From NCBI RefSeq assembly GCF_000373905.1, contig NZ_KB892705.1:2437020-2501019 (forward strand): a DNA stretch of 64,000 bases, given 5' to 3'. The stretch is from Mycobacterium sp. 155 (GTDB lineage: Bacteria; Actinomycetota; Actinomycetes; Mycobacteriales; Mycobacteriaceae). The notes beneath the pieces are model-generated. The model was not told the DNA's origin, made no database searches, and saw only the letters and a program-made list of their open reading frames with translations. The position numbers and the translations under genes were made by a program. Each line of letters starts with the position of its first letter. Positions within the stretch are counted from its first letter, which is position 1. This document shows positions 41,976 through 51,374 of this stretch, piece by piece.

Positions 41976-43409
41976 ATGACCGCACTGCCAGACTGGGACG
42001 CGGTCACCGACGCTGAGCTGGCCTGTGCGGCCGCCGCGGGTGATCGGGGGGCGTTCGCGGGGATCTACGACCGATACGCCGACCGGTTGTACGACTTCTG
42101 TGTCGGCATGCTGCGGGATCGCGACGGCGCGGCCGAATGCGTTCAAGAAGCGTTTTGCATTGCCGCAGACCGTCTGCCTCAGTTGCGCGACGCGGAGAAG
42201 CTGCGTCCGTGGCTGTATGCGATAGCACGTAACGAGGCGCTGCGCGCCATTCGCGAACGTAGCCGCGAGCGAGTCGTCGACCAAGTGCCCGAGGAAGTTT
42301 CGACCGAGCCGGGGCCCGAGATGCTGGCGGTCCGCAGCGAACTGGCTCGTCTGGTAGCCGAGGCCACGGGTGGGTTGTCCGAACGCGACCACGCTGTTCT
42401 GGAGTTGACCTATTGCCACGGGTTGGATGGACCCGAACTCGCCACGGCGCTCGGCGTCAGCCACGCCAGCGCCAACAAGATGACACAACGACTGCGCGAC
42501 ACGGTCGAACGATCTCTGGGTGCACTGCTGGTTTCCCGCAGCGCCCAGAACAATCCCCGCGGATGCGCGGAGCTGGCCGCCATCATCGAGGGCTGGGACG
42601 GCGTCTTTACCGTACTCATGCGCAAGCGGATCGCCCGTCATATCGAATCTTGCCCGGCGTGTGACGAGCAACGCCGCCGTCTGGTCAGCCCCGCCGCACT
42701 GCTGGGCGGTGTTCCGGTATTCGTTCCGGCCCCCGACTGGCTACGTGATCACACCCTGCACCGAATTCGCCTCACCGCCAACGCAAATGCCACGAGCGCG
42801 CCGGTGGATCGGCGCGAGAGATCAGGCATCGTGCAGGGCGGCGCCGACGGCAGCGATCGAGGCCGCTTGTCACGCCAGCTGCTGCTCGGTGCGGCACTGA
42901 TTGCCATCCTCGTCGGTGGGCTGGCATTAACCGTCTTCCGGCCGAGTCCCCGCAACCTACCGGTCAGCCCGGCCAACCTCACTCAAACCACCGCCGCGCC
43001 GAGGACTACATCGATGACCGCCTCGCCGCGCACCGCCGAAGCACCCCAGCACAGTGCGCCGGCCTCGCCGGTCGTGCCGTCGAGCGCGGCGGCGAGTGTG
43101 CCCGACACTACCGCGAGCACACGGCAGCCTTTCCCGGCAATACCCTCGGAACCGCCACCCGCCGCACCGATCGAATCCACTGTCCCGGTGGCCACACCGG
43201 TCCCGCCGTCGATCACACTCCCGGCGCCGCCCTCTGCTACGCCGGTCGTACCGAGTGCACCAGTGGCGCCGTGGCGTCCTCCCCTGAAGCCGATCCAGTC
43301 GCCCACAGCCGGTCCGATCGCACCCACCAAGCCCGTCCCGATACGGCCGCCACGGGCACCTGTCGCACCTCCCGCGATACCGGTGACAACGCAGCCAGTC
43401 ATCGGATGA
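41976..43409 (+). CDS. ECF sigma factor fused to a zinc anti-sigma motif, membrane anchor and Pro-rich tail
   Basis: 477 residues from ATG 41976, eight bases after AGGAGG. Sigma-2 at about 25-95 (YDRYADRLYDFCVGMLRDRD, VQEAFCIAADRL, RPWLYAIARNEALRAI), sigma-4 at 130-180 (LSERDHAVLELTYCHGLDG, ALGVSHASANKMTQRLRD). Then Cys197 and a zinc-binding anti-sigma pattern H-x3-C-x2-C in HIESCPAC (His222, Cys226, Cys229), one membrane helix (301-321, LLLGAALIAILVGGLALTVF) and about 155 residues of Pro/Thr/Ala-rich outer tail. So sigma and anti-sigma parts are in one chain held in the membrane, similar in plan to ECF52-type factors. Confidence 0.88.
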   Translation: MTALPDWDAVTDAELACAAAAGDRGAFAGIYDRYADRLYDFCVGMLRDRDGAAECVQEAFCIAADRLPQLRDAEKLRPWLYAIARNEALRAIRERSRERVVDQVPEEVSTEPGPEMLAVRSELARLVAEATGGLSERDHAVLELTYCHGLDGPELATALGVSHASANKMTQRLRDTVERSLGALLVSRSAQNNPRGCAELAAIIEGWDGVFTVLMRKRIARHIESCPACDEQRRRLVSPAALLGGVPVFVPAPDWLRDHTLHRIRLTANANATSAPVDRRERSGIVQGGADGSDRGRLSRQLLLGAALIAILVGGLALTVFRPSPRNLPVSPANLTQTTAAPRTTSMTASPRTAEAPQHSAPASPVVPSSAAASVPDTTASTRQPFPAIPSEPPPAAPIESTVPVATPVPPSITLPAPPSATPVVPSAPVAPWRPPLKPIQSPTAGPIAPTKPVPIRPPRAPVAPPAIPVTTQPVIG

Positions 43410-43710
43410 CATCACGCATATCGTCCATCGTGACCTTCGACTGCCTGATCAGGTCGGGCGAAAGCGTCGAACAGCGATCTGAATGCCCAACACGCGGGCA
43501 TATCGAAACAGCATGGCTCCCAACAGAAGTAATTCGAGCGGCCGTGTGAAGCCATGTCGTCGCTGCCTCGCGTGGTGAACGACTGACCTCGGCCACCTCG
43601 AATTCCTGCAAACCCTATGCGAGGACAAGATCGCCCGGAGCCCTACCGCGCAGCACCGAACAGAACCACCGCCAGCAAACAGAATCACATACGCTTGAAG
43701 ACCAGCAGAG
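43410..43710. other. 301-bp gap between converging genes
   Basis: Lies between the ends of the sigma-factor gene (plus) and the CocE-type gene (minus). No gene seen; no perfect stem-loop found by eye. Confidence 0.5.
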
Positions 43711-45426
43711 TCAGAGGTTTGCCTCAGTCACCTCGCGGTATCCGCCTCGTGGGATGACGGGGATTTCCAAAGCGGACGGTTGATCGGGGCAGCAACGGAT
43801 AGTCGCTTTACCCTGGGCGCTGGGCTCGTAGTGAGTCGGGAAGTGCCCAAACAACGGGTTGCGGGGTTCCAGGTATCGACCGGCGACGATGAGGCGAAGG
43901 CTTTCGCCGGCGTGAAAAAGGGTCGCGGAGTTACTCAACGGGATGACCACGTCGATCTGCTCGTTGTCGCGAACCGGTTGCAGGGTGCGGAAGGTATGTT
44001 CGGGCTGGTGGGGTCTGCCGCGTTCGGGATCTAGTTCCCGGAGCGCCAGTCGCAGCCGCCCTTGGGCGACGCGGTCGCGCCCGTATCCGTAGGAGCCGTT
44101 GAACGGCACCGGGACGCCGTGTGACCATTTCTCGACGCCGACGAACAACCGGGGGTCCTCGGTACCGGTCACCGTGACCTGCAGTCGGAGAGTCATGGGG
44201 CCACTGACTTCAGTGTCTTCCTCGAATCGATACTCGAAAGCGGCGCCCGTGTTTCGCAGGTCGAAGGTGACGTTGCCCTCGGCGCCGTCTGGCCGCGCGC
44301 TGAGTTTGCCGTCGACGCACAGGTACAGCTGCTGCCAGCAGGTCCGCGCCAGCGGCCACTCCTGCTCGTCGCGTACTTCGACGACATGGTCGGCTCGGTC
44401 CCGGATCTCCAGCCGCACCGGGGGCAGCGGCGCAACATCGCGTTCGCGCAGATGTCGGTCGAAGAACGCGAGTTGGGCCCGGCAAGCCTCGTCTCCGTAG
44501 AACGTGGCCCACTTGGGTCCGCGGTGGGCGTAGGCGTGGCGTTCGCTTGACCCGGTCTCCTGGAAGGCTCGCATCGACCCGATGCTGTGAAGGTTGTTGT
44601 CGGAGAAGCTCGTGCACACCAGCATGGGCACCCGAACCTTTGACAGCTCCGGTGTCAGAGCCTCCCACCAGGCGTCGCGCAGGGGATGCTTGCGGCGCTC
44701 CGCACCAAGGTTGGTGTGGAGCCGAACCACCCGTCGGGTCATGAAGAGCCACACCCGGGCGAACCCGTCCTCCACGATTCCGCCGGACGTCATGAAGTCA
44801 CGGTAGGCGTCGGTGAACCCTTCCCACGGGCAGATCGCCTTCAAGGCAGGGGGATTCAGGGTGGCCACCTTGTACTGTGACAGTGCGAGGTAGGACACCC
44901 CGAGCATTCCGACGCGACCGTTCGACCAAGGCTGGTCGGCGGCCCAGGAAATAACCTCAGAGACGTCGTCGGCTTCTTGATCGGACAGCAGATCGCCGCG
45001 TCCGTCGGAGTGGCCGCCGCCGCGGGTGTCCAGGTTGACGACCGCGTACCCCTGCTGCACCCACCACACCGGATCGGGTGCCTCCCAACTGGTCTGGTCG
45101 GAGATCCGCAGCGGTTCGGGCTGATTCATGATCCGGAACTGCTTGTTCACCTTCCACCCGCCGCTCTTCTTGGTTGGCACTCGGTCTTTGCCGTAGGGGT
45201 GCGCCGACAGGATCACCGGAAACGGTCCGTCACCGGCGGGGCGGAACAGGTTGAGTCGCAACATGACTCCGTCACGCATCTGCACTTCCACGTCCTCGTT
45301 TTTCGTGACGTGGGCCGGCATCGGATACACCGTGACCGGCGGGTGCAGAGCCGCGCGGAGCCGCTTTCGTGCGTATCTAAATTTCCCGGGGCGGTCCCAG
45401 GGCTGGTCGAACGGCGTCTTAGTCAT
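43711..45426 (-). CDS. CocE/NonD family hydrolase
   Basis: 571 residues from ATG 45426, six bases after AGGGGA; starts at 45432 and 45456 are less likely. X-Pro dipeptidyl-peptidase S15 fold: RLNLFRPAGDGPFPVILSAHPYG, DTRGGGHSDGRGDLL, nucleophile box GVSYLALSQY (Ser near residue 186), acid in CTSFSDNNLHSIGS, His in HRGPKWATFYGDEACRAQ; then the jelly-roll C-domain from about residue 370 (GPMTLRLQVTVTGTEDPRLFVGV). Such enzymes cleave esters or acyl-amides; cocaine esterase is the model. It is divergent from, and likely controlled by, the TetR gene at 45504. Confidence 0.88.
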   Translation of the reverse strand: MTKTPFDQPWDRPGKFRYARKRLRAALHPPVTVYPMPAHVTKNEDVEVQMRDGVMLRLNLFRPAGDGPFPVILSAHPYGKDRVPTKKSGGWKVNKQFRIMNQPEPLRISDQTSWEAPDPVWWVQQGYAVVNLDTRGGGHSDGRGDLLSDQEADDVSEVISWAADQPWSNGRVGMLGVSYLALSQYKVATLNPPALKAICPWEGFTDAYRDFMTSGGIVEDGFARVWLFMTRRVVRLHTNLGAERRKHPLRDAWWEALTPELSKVRVPMLVCTSFSDNNLHSIGSMRAFQETGSSERHAYAHRGPKWATFYGDEACRAQLAFFDRHLRERDVAPLPPVRLEIRDRADHVVEVRDEQEWPLARTCWQQLYLCVDGKLSARPDGAEGNVTFDLRNTGAAFEYRFEEDTEVSGPMTLRLQVTVTGTEDPRLFVGVEKWSHGVPVPFNGSYGYGRDRVAQGRLRLALRELDPERGRPHQPEHTFRTLQPVRDNEQIDVVIPLSNSATLFHAGESLRLIVAGRYLEPRNPLFGHFPTHYEPSAQGKATIRCCPDQPSALEIPVIPRGGYREVTEANL

Positions 45427-45503
45427 GGCCATTCCCCTGATGGTTTTTAGTGACACTCAAATTCACTTGATCGCCACTCTAAAGCATAAGTAACCTGTTG
45501 TCC

Positions 45504-46139
45504 ATGACCGCATCGAGAGCTGCGAAGCCCATGAGTCGGCAGAAACAAGTTGGTGACGCCCTGCGGCAAGACACGCGCAACCGTCTCCTTGAGGCCGCGG
45601 CGAGCGAGTTCCCCGCGCACGGTTACGCAGGAACGACCGTCACCCGACTCGCAGCGGCCGCCGGGGTCTCCGTCCAGACCCTCTATCTGGCGTGGGGAAG
45701 CAAGCGCGCGCTGCTCCGGGGGTATATGGAAAGGGCGATTGCAGGCGACCTCGCGTCACCGGAAGACGCCAGCCTACGATTCGCGGACTTGTCACCCCAG
45801 CAGCGGCTCGCCGAGATCGCGGCCCTTGTCACAGAAATAGCCGAACGCGCCGCGGACGGCTGGCAGCTGTACCGGGACGCCGCCGCCGTTGACCCCGAGA
45901 TCGCGGCGGACTGGCAGGAGCTCCAGCGTCTGCGACACCGGACCCTTTCCAGGATCCTGGGCGACGTCCCCGTCAGCGCCCTCGCCGAGGGGCTCACACC
46001 CCAAAAGGCCATCGACACAGCGTGGGTCATAGCCAGTCCTGAGAGTTACGAGCTTCTTGTGCGGCGGCTCGGCTACACACTCGCCGAGTTCCGGGTCTGG
46101 GTGAAAGAAACCCTAGGCGCGGCCATACTGGCCTCGTAG
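45504..46139 (+). CDS. TetR-family regulator
   Basis: 211 residues from ATG 45504, probably leaderless or weakly initiated (TTG 45498 and ATG 45531 are also in frame). HTH at residues 22-68: LRQDTRNRLLEAAASEFPAH, TTVTRLAAAAGVSVQTLYLAWGSKRALLRGYM. The ligand domain (70-211) is not diagnostic. The start lies 77 bases from the start of the CocE-type gene on the other strand, so it probably represses that gene and itself. The gap is A/T-richer, with TTAGTGACACTCAAATTCACTTGATC-like half-sites split over about 26 bases. Confidence 0.88.
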   Translation: MTASRAAKPMSRQKQVGDALRQDTRNRLLEAAASEFPAHGYAGTTVTRLAAAAGVSVQTLYLAWGSKRALLRGYMERAIAGDLASPEDASLRFADLSPQQRLAEIAALVTEIAERAADGWQLYRDAAAVDPEIAADWQELQRLRHRTLSRILGDVPVSALAEGLTPQKAIDTAWVIASPESYELLVRRLGYTLAEFRVWVKETLGAAILAS

Positions 46140-46210
46140 GCGAACTTAGAACCCGACGCTAGAAATCGACGAGCATGGCTAGGGTCACAAATCCCTTGAC
46201 ACATCCTATG

Positions 46211-46244
46211 AATCGGCCCCCGGAGTATCCTCCGGGGGCCGATT
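46211..46244 (-). terminator. 15-bp perfect stem-loop after the initiator tRNA
   Basis: AATCGGCCCCCGGAG (46211-46225) pairs exactly with 46230-46244 around the loop TATC. It starts 8 bases past the tRNA 3' end on the minus strand. No U-run follows, which is common for mycobacterial terminators. Being symmetric it may also act on the plus-strand TetR message. Confidence 0.75.
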
Positions 46245-46251
46245 CCGCTAG

Positions 46252-46325
46252 TAGCGGGGACAGGATTCGAACCTGCGACCTCTGGGTTATGAGCCCAGCG
46301 AGCTACCGAGCTGCTCCACCCCGCG
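46252..46325 (-). tRNA. Initiator tRNA-Met (CAT)
   Basis: 74 nucleotides read on the minus strand, beginning CGCGGGGTGGAGCAGCTCGG and ending GTCCCCGCTA, CCA not encoded. Anticodon loop CTCATAA with anticodon CAT, flanked by CTGGG/CCCAG, which gives the three G-C pairs of initiator tRNAs. The first base pair of the acceptor stem is mismatched (C1 against U72), the second initiator mark. D-arm AGCTCGGTAGCT and T-arm GCAGGTTCGAATCCTGT are normal. Confidence 0.95.
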
Positions 46326-47096
46326 TCGGTGAACTTAAGGTTACCGAAGCGGTTGGCACTGCACCAAATCGAGTGCTCAGAGGCCCTTTTTGGCCGAATC
46401 AGCCGTTCAAATCAGTCCCTGAAACGCACCATCTGACCGCATTGGAACAGCCCCGGCCGGGTGACACCGTTCGGCGAGGGCGGCCAGCCAGTGCCGAATG
46501 CCCTCGTCATAGATCCGGAATCATCCGTCCGGCGTCGTCCGACGGTGCGAAGTCCGGCAGCTGCCCACCGGTGGACCACGTCTGCGATGGGCACCGCCAC
46601 TCCCACCACCGTCACGCCGCGTGACAGTGGGCATAGCACGCGGGGGCGACGTCCGTCACGGGCCAGCACTCCACCGATCATGTTGATGTCGACGACCGGT
46701 GACTCGCAGGACCAAATCGACAGTCTCCGAGGTTAATTCGCACAACAGCGTGCAATGTCCGGATTCGGGCGTCGTTCCACCTAGTCGGCGTACGCGGCGC
46801 GATTGCCGCCTACGGCGGCACGCCGACGGTGTCGAGTGGCGGGGTAGTGACTGCCCGCGGGAAGCCCATCGCTGAATCTACGGAAGTCGCAGGGCAATGG
46901 AGTTGAGAGGCTGGCGGGCAGTTCCACACACCACTGCTCCCACCCCTGTATCACCACAGCAACATCTGCTCCATCGAAGTCGATTGGCCCACCGTGAAAT
47001 TCAGGGACAACCCGGAAGAAATCGGGACTCTCCTCGGGCGTCGCGCGAGGCAGGCCGGTCAATGACGGACGGCCTGCACTGCCCAGGGACGCGGCC
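46326..47096. other. 771-bp region with only doubtful frames
   Basis: Between the tRNA and the UPF0182 gene. A minus frame at 46412-46681 (CPLSRGVTVVGVAVPIADVV) and one at 46781-47062 (next entry) look partly protein-like but lack good starts. Promoter of the tRNA must be at about 46335-46380 on the minus strand; I cannot pick exact boxes. Confidence 0.4.
46781..47062 (-). CDS. Doubtful small protein or gene remnant
   Basis: 93 codons from a TTG at 47062 with no ribosome site. The first half is plausible (ESPDFFRVVPEFHGGPIDFD, GADVAVVIQGWEQWCVELP), the second half loses protein character (RHRRRAAVGGNRAAYAD). Third-position GC is lower than in true neighbours. I do not recognise a family; probably a decayed gene. 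Confidence 0.22.
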   Translation of the reverse strand: MTGLPRATPEESPDFFRVVPEFHGGPIDFDGADVAVVIQGWEQWCVELPASLSTPLPCDFRRFSDGLPAGSHYPATRHRRRAAVGGNRAAYAD

Positions 47097-47150
47097 AGCA
47101 GACACGTAGGTCCCCCGACAACGGCGTGTCGGGGGACCTACGTGTCTGCT
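47097..47150 (-). terminator. 24-bp perfect hairpin, repeat copy B
   Basis: Left arm 47097-47120 and right arm 47127-47150 pair without a mismatch around ACGGCG; the arm core is ACGTAGGTCCCCCGAC. It lies 18 bases after the end of the UPF0182 gene on the minus strand, so it most likely ends that message. CGTGTCTGCTCGCG at its right edge (47141-47154) recurs at 59639-59652. Confidence 0.75.
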
Positions 47151-47168
47151 CGCGAGGGAGAGGTGAGG

Positions 47169-50159
47169 CTACTTGGTGGTGTCGTACTTCTGCATCGCGT
47201 CGGCCAGACGCTGCAGTGCCTGGCCGTAGTTGGCGAAATCACCACTGCGCTGGGCCTCCTGGGCCGCCGACACTGCCGCGTCGATCTCCTGCAGCGCCGC
47301 CGCCTTGGCCGGCGACAACTGCACGGGCGGCTGACCCGGCACGGGCACTGACACTTCCGGTGCGCGGCCGGCCTGATCCGCCGCCGGCGGCGGTGCGGCG
47401 GTAGGCGCCTGGCCCGGCACTCCCGACTTCGCATCCGTGGGTGCGACATTCGTCGCGGTGGCACCGGCTCCTGGGCCGAACAGCTCGGTCAGTGCGTCAC
47501 TGACCGTCGGGCCGTAGCCGACCTTGTCGTTGTAGAGCATCGCCACCCGGATCAGACGCGGATAGGACGACGCCGCGTCGCTGGTGCCCGGCGAAGCGTA
47601 AACCGGTGCGACATAGAGCAATCCGCCCTCACCGACTGGCAGGGTCAACAGATTGCCCCACCGGATGCGGTTCTGGTTGTCCCGACCGATCACACCGAGG
47701 TCCTGGCTCACCGCGGTATCGGTGCTGATCGCGTTGAATGCCAGCTTCGGACCGTTGACCTGACCTGGGATGGTCAGAACGGTGATCTTTCCGTAGTTCG
47801 ACGGATCCGAACTGGCACTGACATAGGCGGCCAGGAAGTCACGTTGGAATCGGTTCATCGCACTCGTCAACTGGAACGACGAGGAATCGTCGTTGTTCGC
47901 AATGTCCTTGGCGACGATGTAGTACGGCGGCTGATAGCTGCTGGCGGTCGGGTTCGGATCCAGCGGCACATCCCAGAAGTCCTGCGCGGAGAAGAACGTG
48001 ATCGGGTTGTCCACGTGGTAGCGAGCCAACAGGGCCCGCTGCACCTTGAACAGGTCCTCCGGGTACCGCAGATGTTCTTGCAGTTCCGGGGAGATGTCAC
48101 GCTTGGGCTTGACGGTGCCCGGGAACACCTTCTCCCACGCCTGCAGCACCGGATCGCTCTCGTCCTGGGCGTAGAGGGTGACCGTGCCGTCGTACGCGTC
48201 GACAGTGGCCTTGACCGAGTTACGGATGTAGGACACCTTCTTGTCCGGCGCCAACCGGTTGACCGCCACCTCGTTGGAATCCGCGGTCGCGCTCGACAGC
48301 GTCGTCAACTCCGAATACGGATAGTTGTCCAGCGTGGTGTAGCCGTCGACGATCCACACCATGCGTCGGTTGACGATCGCCGGGTACACGCTGGTGTCGG
48401 TGGTCAGCCACGGAGCCACCGCTTGCACCCGCTTGGCCGGATCGCGGTTGAACAGGATCTTGCTGTTCGCGCCGATCACGTTGGAGAACAAGAAGTTCCG
48501 CTCGGCGAACTTGGCCGCGAACACACTGCGCGACAACCAGTTGCCGATCGGAACGCCACCCTTGCCCTCATAGGTGTAGTTCTTGGTCTCGGTGTTGGTC
48601 TCGTAGTCGTATTCACGGTCGGGGCCGTTGCTGCCGACAATCGCGTAGTCAGCGGGCGCATTGGCGATCACCGGACCGAAGTACACCCGCGGCTGATCCA
48701 GCGGAGCCGGACCAGGCGACACCACGCTGCCGTTGGCACCCACGACACTGGCCAAAAACTCGGGATAGCCACCATTCTGGTTGGGATCGTTGGCGATCCC
48801 GCGCACGGTGTTGGCCGGCGAGGCGATGAACCCGTTGCCGTGGGTGTACACCGAGTGGCGGTTGATCCAGTCCCGCTGGTTGTCGATCAGGCGGTCCGGG
48901 TTGAGTTCGCGGGCGGCCACCACATAGTCCCGCAAGTTACCGTCGGGGCCGATGTAGCGGTCGATGGACAGCTGATCGGGGAAGTAGTAGAAGTTCTTGC
49001 CCTGCTGGAACTGGGTGAACGCCGGGCTCACTATGGTCGGGTCGAGCAGCCGGATGTTCGATGTGGTCGCCCGGTCCGCCGCAACCTGGGCCGCCGTCGT
49101 CTGCCCGTTGCTCTCGTAGTTGCGGTAGGTCACGGTGTCACTGGTAAGACCGTAGGCCTGCCTGGTCGCCGTGATGCTGCGGCTGATGTACTCGCTTTCC
49201 TTCTGCGCCGCGTTGGGCTTGACGCTGAACTGCTCGACGATCAACGGCCACCCTGCGCCGACGACCAGGGAGCTCAACAGCAACAGCACCACGCCGATCG
49301 CGGGGATCCGCAAGTCCCGCAATACGATTGCCGAGAACACCGCCAAGGCACAGATCACGGCAATGGCCAGCAGGATGAGCTTGGCGGGCAACACCGCGTT
49401 GATGTCGGTGTAGCCGGCACCGGTGAACGGCTTGGCCGAACGGGTGACGCTGAGCAGCTCGTAGCGGTCCATCCAGTAGGCGACCGCCTTGAGCAGGATC
49501 AGCGTGCCGCCGAGGCTGATCAGCTGGATACGAGCCGAGCGGCTCAGCGCGCCGGTACGCCCGGACAGCCGGATACCACCGAACAGGTAGTGGCCCAGCA
49601 GGTTTGCGATGAACGCCAAGAACGTCGCGACGAACAGGTAGGTGAGGATCAGCCGGTAGAACGGCAGATCGAACGCATAAAACCCGAGATCGCGCCCGAA
49701 TTGCGGGTCCGTAACCCCGAATTCGCCGCCGTGCAGGAACAACTGGACCCGCACCCAGTAGGTCTGGGCGACGATGCCGGCCAACAAGCCGATGAACACC
49801 GGAACGCCGATGCCGAACAGCCGCAGGCGCGCCAGCACCGCACTGCGGTACCGGGCCACCGGGTCATTGGGCCCGGTGGCGGGAACGAACACCGGGCGCG
49901 TGCGGTAGGCCAGCGCCAGCCCGCCGAACACGATTGCACCGAGCACCACTCCGGCAACGAGGAACACGATGAGGCGAGTGGCGAGCACTGTGGTGAACAC
50001 CGACCGGTAGCCGAGTTCACCGAACCACAACCAATCGACGTAGGTGTCGATGAAGCGCGGCCCGATCAGCAATAGCAGCACCACCACGAGTGCCAGCCCG
50101 ATCAGAACCCGGCTTCGTCGCGTCAGCTTCGGCATCCTTGCCGCGGGCCGCATACCCAC
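47169..50159 (-). CDS. UPF0182 family large membrane protein (second; Rv3193c-type)
   Basis: 996 residues from GTG 50159 ([20 protein letters not shown]), the same start as I recall for Rv3193c. Seven membrane helices in the first 320 residues ([20 protein letters not shown] after the first), then a large outer domain with [60 protein letters not shown] and [20 protein letters not shown]. The last 100 residues are Ala/Pro-rich and end in a helix ([20 protein letters not shown]). Function unknown; conserved across mycobacteria next to the PDZ protease gene that precedes it here by 95 bases. Confidence 0.95.
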   Translation of the reverse strand: MGMRPAARMPKLTRRSRVLIGLALVVVLLLLIGPRFIDTYVDWLWFGELGYRSVFTTVLATRLIVFLVAGVVLGAIVFGGLALAYRTRPVFVPATGPNDPVARYRSAVLARLRLFGIGVPVFIGLLAGIVAQTYWVRVQLFLHGGEFGVTDPQFGRDLGFYAFDLPFYRLILTYLFVATFLAFIANLLGHYLFGGIRLSGRTGALSRSARIQLISLGGTLILLKAVAYWMDRYELLSVTRSAKPFTGAGYTDINAVLPAKLILLAIAVICALAVFSAIVLRDLRIPAIGVVLLLLSSLVVGAGWPLIVEQFSVKPNAAQKESEYISRSITATRQAYGLTSDTVTYRNYESNGQTTAAQVAADRATTSNIRLLDPTIVSPAFTQFQQGKNFYYFPDQLSIDRYIGPDGNLRDYVVAARELNPDRLIDNQRDWINRHSVYTHGNGFIASPANTVRGIANDPNQNGGYPEFLASVVGANGSVVSPGPAPLDQPRVYFGPVIANAPADYAIVGSNGPDREYDYETNTETKNYTYEGKGGVPIGNWLSRSVFAAKFAERNFLFSNVIGANSKILFNRDPAKRVQAVAPWLTTDTSVYPAIVNRRMVWIVDGYTTLDNYPYSELTTLSSATADSNEVAVNRLAPDKKVSYIRNSVKATVDAYDGTVTLYAQDESDPVLQAWEKVFPGTVKPKRDISPELQEHLRYPEDLFKVQRALLARYHVDNPITFFSAQDFWDVPLDPNPTASSYQPPYYIVAKDIANNDDSSSFQLTSAMNRFQRDFLAAYVSASSDPSNYGKITVLTIPGQVNGPKLAFNAISTDTAVSQDLGVIGRDNQNRIRWGNLLTLPVGEGGLLYVAPVYASPGTSDAASSYPRLIRVAMLYNDKVGYGPTVSDALTELFGPGAGATATNVAPTDAKSGVPGQAPTAAPPPAADQAGRAPEVSVPVPGQPPVQLSPAKAAALQEIDAAVSAAQEAQRSGDFANYGQALQRLADAMQKYDTTK

Positions 50160-50254
50160 TCGTCAACTCCAGTCTCGGGTTCCCGGATTACTGGCCTGCC
50201 TGTCCGGCCTGCCGGATTTCCCACAACTCTAGTCAGGTCCCCCGTGGTAGCGGT

Positions 50255-51283
50255 TCAGCAGCGCGGAGGTTCGCCACCGGCAGAAAGCGTGTGCAAGGCG
50301 TCGACGGCCTCGGTGAGCGTGTCGACCTTCACCAGTTCCATGCCGTCCTGCTGTGCCGAGCGGGCCTCGGCACAGTTCTCTGCGGGCACGAGGAACACCG
50401 TGGCGCCGGCTTCGTGGGCGGCCAGCATCTTGTGGGTGATGCCACCGATCGACCCGACCTTGCCGTCACCCGTGATGGTGCCGGTGCCTGCGATGAACTT
50501 GCCGTCGTTGAGATCGCCCGTGCTCAGCTTGTCCACCACGGCCAGGCTGAACATCAGGCCCGCTGACGGGCCGCCGATGTTGGCCAGGTTGAAGGTGATG
50601 TCGAACGGCGCCCACGGAGCTTCGAGTACGCCTACTCCCAGGAAGCCGTAGTCGCGGTCCGGGTTGTGGCCCAGGGTGATGGTGGCCGTGCCGGCGGGAG
50701 CGTTCTTGCGGCGGTAGTCGATGACGATGGTGTCCCCTGGTTTGGTCGTCTTGAGCAGCGTTTGGAACTCATCAAGGTTGGCCACCGGCTTACCGTTGAC
50801 CCCGCCGATCGCGTCGCCGACCTGCAGCTTGCCCGCCGAGGGGCCCGGGTCGGTCACGCTCTGCACGGTCACCGCCATCGGGTACTTCAGGAACGACAGC
50901 GCGGCATACTCGGCGTTGTCCTCGGAGCGCTTGAAATCGCTGGTATTGGCCTTGTCGATCTCGTCCTTGGACTTGTCCGGCGGGTACACCAGGTCACGCG
51001 GCACCAACTGTTCGCGGCCCGACATCCACAGCGTCAGAGCCTGGCCCAGGGTCAACCCGTCGCGCTGAGAGACTGTCGTCATGTTCAGGTGCCCTGACGT
51101 CGGGTGCACTCGGGCGTCAGGGCCCTCGATGTCGACGACTTGTTTGCCTTCCACCTCACCGAGGGTGTTGAAGGTCGGACCAGGCCCCAAAGACACGAAG
51201 GGCACCTTCACCACTGAGAGCAGCACACCGAAGGCCAAAATCGGCACCAGAGCCACCACCAGCGTCAAAATCCGCCTGTTCAC
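50255..51283 (-). CDS. Secreted PDZ-Lon (S16) protease
   Basis: 342 residues from GTG 51283 (translated as MNRRILTLVVALVPILAFGV), a signal-anchor helix. A PDZ domain follows at about 140-205 (DPGPSAGKLQVGDAIGGVNG, LLKTTKPGDTIVIDYRR). The C-terminal Lon-type protease domain has the catalytic serine in LANIGGPSAGLMFSLAVVDKL and lysine in GDGKVGSIGGITHKMLAAHEAGATVFL, a Ser-Lys pair. It matches Rv3194c in length and order of domains. It faces the outer side of the membrane and may trim or check exported proteins such as the neighbour UPF0182 product. It diverges from the zincin-like gene at 51375. Confidence 0.93.
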   Translation of the reverse strand: MNRRILTLVVALVPILAFGVLLSVVKVPFVSLGPGPTFNTLGEVEGKQVVDIEGPDARVHPTSGHLNMTTVSQRDGLTLGQALTLWMSGREQLVPRDLVYPPDKSKDEIDKANTSDFKRSEDNAEYAALSFLKYPMAVTVQSVTDPGPSAGKLQVGDAIGGVNGKPVANLDEFQTLLKTTKPGDTIVIDYRRKNAPAGTATITLGHNPDRDYGFLGVGVLEAPWAPFDITFNLANIGGPSAGLMFSLAVVDKLSTGDLNDGKFIAGTGTITGDGKVGSIGGITHKMLAAHEAGATVFLVPAENCAEARSAQQDGMELVKVDTLTEAVDALHTLSAGGEPPRC

Positions 51284-51374
51284 GCCGCCAACAGTAAAGC
51301 CTGCGGCGTCAGGTTCACTGACAGCATGACCCACAGCGCCGCGAGTCCACCCTGTAGTGAGTACCGTTGGGGAT

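Noticed and set aside
41415..42671. 418-codon minus frame over the sigma-factor start
   Set aside because: Overlaps the clear sigma-factor domains on the other strand and shows no motif; shadow frame.
47844..50075. 743-codon open frame on the plus strand
   Set aside because: It lies wholly opposite the UPF0182 gene; its Arg/Gly/His-rich, repeat-free product is the usual antisense shadow of a GC-rich gene and has no family features.
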